Positions 36,163-37,944 of a DNA stretch of 37,944 bases are shown piece after piece. A program made the position numbers and the translations under genes. Position 1 is the stretch's first letter. Every line of letters starts with the position of its first letter. The DNA lies in IMG/VR virus record IMGVR_UViG_3300042337_000195, positions 1 to 37,944 of that record, one strand, 5' to 3'. The DNA is from a virus. The notes below the pieces were generated by a model that saw nothing but the letters and a program-made list of their open reading frames with translations, made no database searches and was not told the origin of the DNA.

Positions 36163-36512
36163 GTGCCGCCGTCCTGGCGGTCACGGATCGCAGCGTGCAA
36201 CTCACGCGTCGCCCTCATGCTCATGCACGCAGGGCAGATCCACACCACCACCCACGCAACCAAACTGATGCCACGGCCGACACTGCTCCACACGGGGACC
36301 AGCGGCGCCGACAGGCCGATCGGGGACAACCAGCCGAGCAGCCACAGATACAGCACCACATACATCGCCGACACCGCAGCGATCGCAGCGTGAACCGTCC
36401 GAAACCGGAACAAACCCGACCGTGCCGCCCACCAGTTGAACACCACCGACACACCCACCAGCAGCAGGTTGAGGACAGCTATCCACTGATCCAACACCGG
36501 CAACTTGTTCAC
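36159..36512 (-). CDS. Membrane protein of the lysis cassette
   Basis: 117 residues from a GTG at 36512 that overlaps the tail hub stop (GTGA). Three hydrophobic segments (DQWIAVLNLLLVGVSVVFNW; HAAIAAVSAMYVVLYLWLLG; SVGRGISLVAWVVVWICPAC) indicate three transmembrane helices. The short C-terminus is charged and ends RDRQDGGT. As the first membrane gene after the tail and just before the holin-like protein, it is a good holin candidate. Confidence 0.65.
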   Translation of the reverse strand: MNKLPVLDQWIAVLNLLLVGVSVVFNWWAARSGLFRFRTVHAAIAAVSAMYVVLYLWLLGWLSPIGLSAPLVPVWSSVGRGISLVAWVVVWICPACMSMRATRELHAAIRDRQDGGT

Positions 36513-37944
36513 ACCTCGACCGCCCAAATACTCACGGACCCGTTGGTGTGGTTCCCGTTGAGCTGCGGCGCGATCGACACCGTGTCCGTCGGCTTGAGTA
36601 GACCCTCACCCAGCACATACTGGATACCGGCGATCGTCGGATCAGTCGGATCATCGGTGTTCGTTTCGTCCAACGTCGCGATGAACGCGATGCTGTTCCA
36701 CAACGGCTGACCGTTCACGATCAACCGGAACTCTGAGATGCCTGTGGTTACCTGGTCAAGACCATCGGCGCCGTCGGGTTCGGCCCAGTCAGCCTTCGCT
36801 ATCACGCCCACGACACGGCACGCTTTCTTGACGACGTGCGGTTGCCATGCCTGCGGGTTCTCCTCCGCGACGTCCCACCAGCCGGGATCGAGGTCGGACG
36901 GGTCGGTCCAGGACCACGACTCCAACTCAACCGGTTCGATCGCACCCGTCGGGATCTGAGTGCCCGTGTCGATGATCTGCGCCGACGCCTTCGACTCGCC
37001 ATACGTCGCGATCAGCCGTTCGACCGACCGCATCGCACGCTCGCGGTTCTGTTCCCACGCAGTTGACAGCACCGGCACCTTACGCAGCCGCCCGTCCAAC
37101 TGATCCAAGCTGTACGCGATCTCCGTCACTCGCACCACGTCACCTTCGACGGTGATCGTGTCGCCGGGATCGCACGCCAAACTGAACGTCGGCGCAACCT
37201 CCACCACTCTCGACTCCGGCGGTGTCGTGCGCCCCTCGAGGTAGGCGGCGCCGATCTGATCCAAGATCGCCGGGTCGTCAATCGACCCGACCTGCAACGA
37301 CCCGCCAGGCCGGCGCCCATACGCCAGCACCGACAGCGGCGACTCGTACAGGTACATGCCCTTGTCATGCACCAGCAAAACGTCGTTTGCGATTTCGCCG
37401 TAATCGACCGTCGACTTGTCGGTCAGGATCTCCCGGTCAGCCGCCGACGCGTTGACCGCAGTCGCAACACCCCGCCCGTCCTTGACGTAGAGCGACAGGA
37501 CGAGCCCGTCGTTCGACATGCCCACATCGACGAACGACGCCTCGAGGGCGTTGATCGCGTCGGCGTAGGTGCCGGTCGCGTCGCACTCGAACTCGATCTT
37601 GTCCCACGCTGTCCCGTCGGCGTCCTCGGTGTCGGTGCAGTCAAGGGTGACGTCGAGCAGTTCGCCGCGAGCCTGGCATTCTTCCAACAGGATGCGGGCG
37701 ATCTCACCGGGCGTGAACCACTCGCCCGCAGGGTTCGGGAACGCCAGCCATGTGCCATACAAAAAGTCATATTCTCCAGGCGTATCGCCTGGGAAGTCCT
37801 CAGGGAGCCCCGACATAAACACCTGGTCGATGATCCCGTCTTCGGTCGTCGTCCACGCATCCGTGATGACACCGGTCTTGCCGCCATCGTTCGTGCAACG
37901 CAACGCAAACGTGTACGTCCCGGCGTCCAACGCGACCGCGGCAC
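36509..37944 (-). CDS. Tail hub / Gp37-like minor tail protein, C-terminal part (continues from 1-845)
   Basis: This is the C-terminal part of the 717-residue tail protein whose start is at base 845. Bases 37818-37944 duplicate 1-127. The visible part includes a FTPGEIARILLEECQ helix, a DATGTYADAINALEA segment and a long stretch with DYGEIANDVLLVHD and VEGDVVRVTEIAYSLDQ. These are typical of the second half of Gp37/Tal-type tail hub proteins, where strands complete the hub ring. The last 150 residues are beta-rich and end in a WAVEV strand. The stop at 36509-36511 overlaps the GTG of the next gene (GTGA), linking tail and lysis genes in one transcript. No peptidase or glycosidase motif was seen in it. 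Confidence 0.75.
   Translation of the reverse strand, partial: AAVALDAGTYTFALRCTNDGGKTGVITDAWTTTEDGIIDQVFMSGLPEDFPGDTPGEYDFLYGTWLAFPNPAGEWFTPGEIARILLEECQARGELLDVTLDCTDTEDADGTAWDKIEFECDATGTYADAINALEASFVDVGMSNDGLVLSLYVKDGRGVATAVNASAADREILTDKSTVDYGEIANDVLLVHDKGMYLYESPLSVLAYGRRPGGSLQVGSIDDPAILDQIGAAYLEGRTTPPESRVVEVAPTFSLACDPGDTITVEGDVVRVTEIAYSLDQLDGRLRKVPVLSTAWEQNRERAMRSVERLIATYGESKASAQIIDTGTQIPTGAIEPVELESWSWTDPSDLDPGWWDVAEENPQAWQPHVVKKACRVVGVIAKADWAEPDGADGLDQVTTGISEFRLIVNGQPLWNSIAFIATLDETNTDDPTDPTIAGIQYVLGEGLLKPTDTVSIAPQLNGNHTNGSVSIWAVEV
37818..37944. repeat. Terminal direct repeat, right copy (circular overlap)
   Basis: Exact second copy of bases 1-127. It should be counted only once. A length of exactly 127 matches a common maximum k-mer size of short-read assemblers, which supports an assembly origin for the repeat (inference). 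Confidence 0.95.

Overview
The window is one complete circular phage genome that was cut open inside a gene. Bases 1-127 recur exactly at 37818-37944, so the unique circle is 37,817 bp. The ends are what an assembler leaves on a circular or circularly permuted molecule, and the interrupted gene reads cleanly through the join as one 717-codon tail protein. The DNA is strongly GC-rich with many GTG and TTG starts. It encodes a WhiB-family iron-sulfur regulator, a family confined to Actinobacteria and their phages, so the host is most likely an actinobacterium. The virion genes (HK97-type portal, prohead protease and capsid, head-tail connectors, tail tube, tape measure) are those of a long-tailed siphovirus. 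A tyrosine integrase, an XRE repressor and an excisionase-like HTH protein indicate a temperate lifestyle.

Layout. Almost everything is read leftward (minus strand) from a divergent control region at 28151-28311. (1) 28162-24461: HTH/excisionase-like protein, three tiny membrane proteins, a two-state RNA leader, a RecB-like nuclease, an HNH protein, an OB-fold-like protein and a zinc-ribbon protein. (2) 24464-17085: C5 cytosine methyltransferase with an HNH endonuclease ORF nested in another frame, a GH26-like glycoside hydrolase, a RusA-like resolvase, a WhiB-winged-helix fusion, an HNH protein, a primase-polymerase/helicase whose 3' end carries iterons and DnaA boxes (candidate replication origin), and small unknowns. 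(3) 16998-12914: HNH, candidate small terminase, large terminase, a small membrane protein, portal, protease. (4) 12786-5090: capsid, then a glycan-modification cassette (two GT-A glycosyltransferases, a methyltransferase, a polytopic membrane protein and a CgeB-like glycosyltransferase) interleaved with connector genes, then tail tube and tail chaperone. (5) 5043 to 1 and on through 37817 to 36509: tape measure, distal tail protein, tail hub. (6) 36512-29624: lysis genes (membrane protein, holin-like protein, NlpC/P60 endolysin), a conserved unknown, a small HTH protein, a metallophosphoesterase, another holin-like protein, baseplate and fibre proteins. Only the repressor and integrase (28311-29554) run rightward. 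They meet the leftward late genes at a strong bidirectional hairpin at 29556-29601.

Gene packing is extreme. Most junctions are 1- or 4-base stop/start overlaps (ATGA, GTGA, TTGA, TGATG, TAGTG), so translational coupling along one very long leftward transcript is likely, and these overlaps decide most of the start sites given here. No tRNA gene, CRISPR array or insertion sequence was seen, and no gene-free stretch exceeds about 140 bases. The features most worth checking are the nested HNH/methyltransferase locus, the origin inside the helicase gene, the bistable leader, the divergent leaderless promoters with shared operators, and the glycosylation cassette inside the virion operon.
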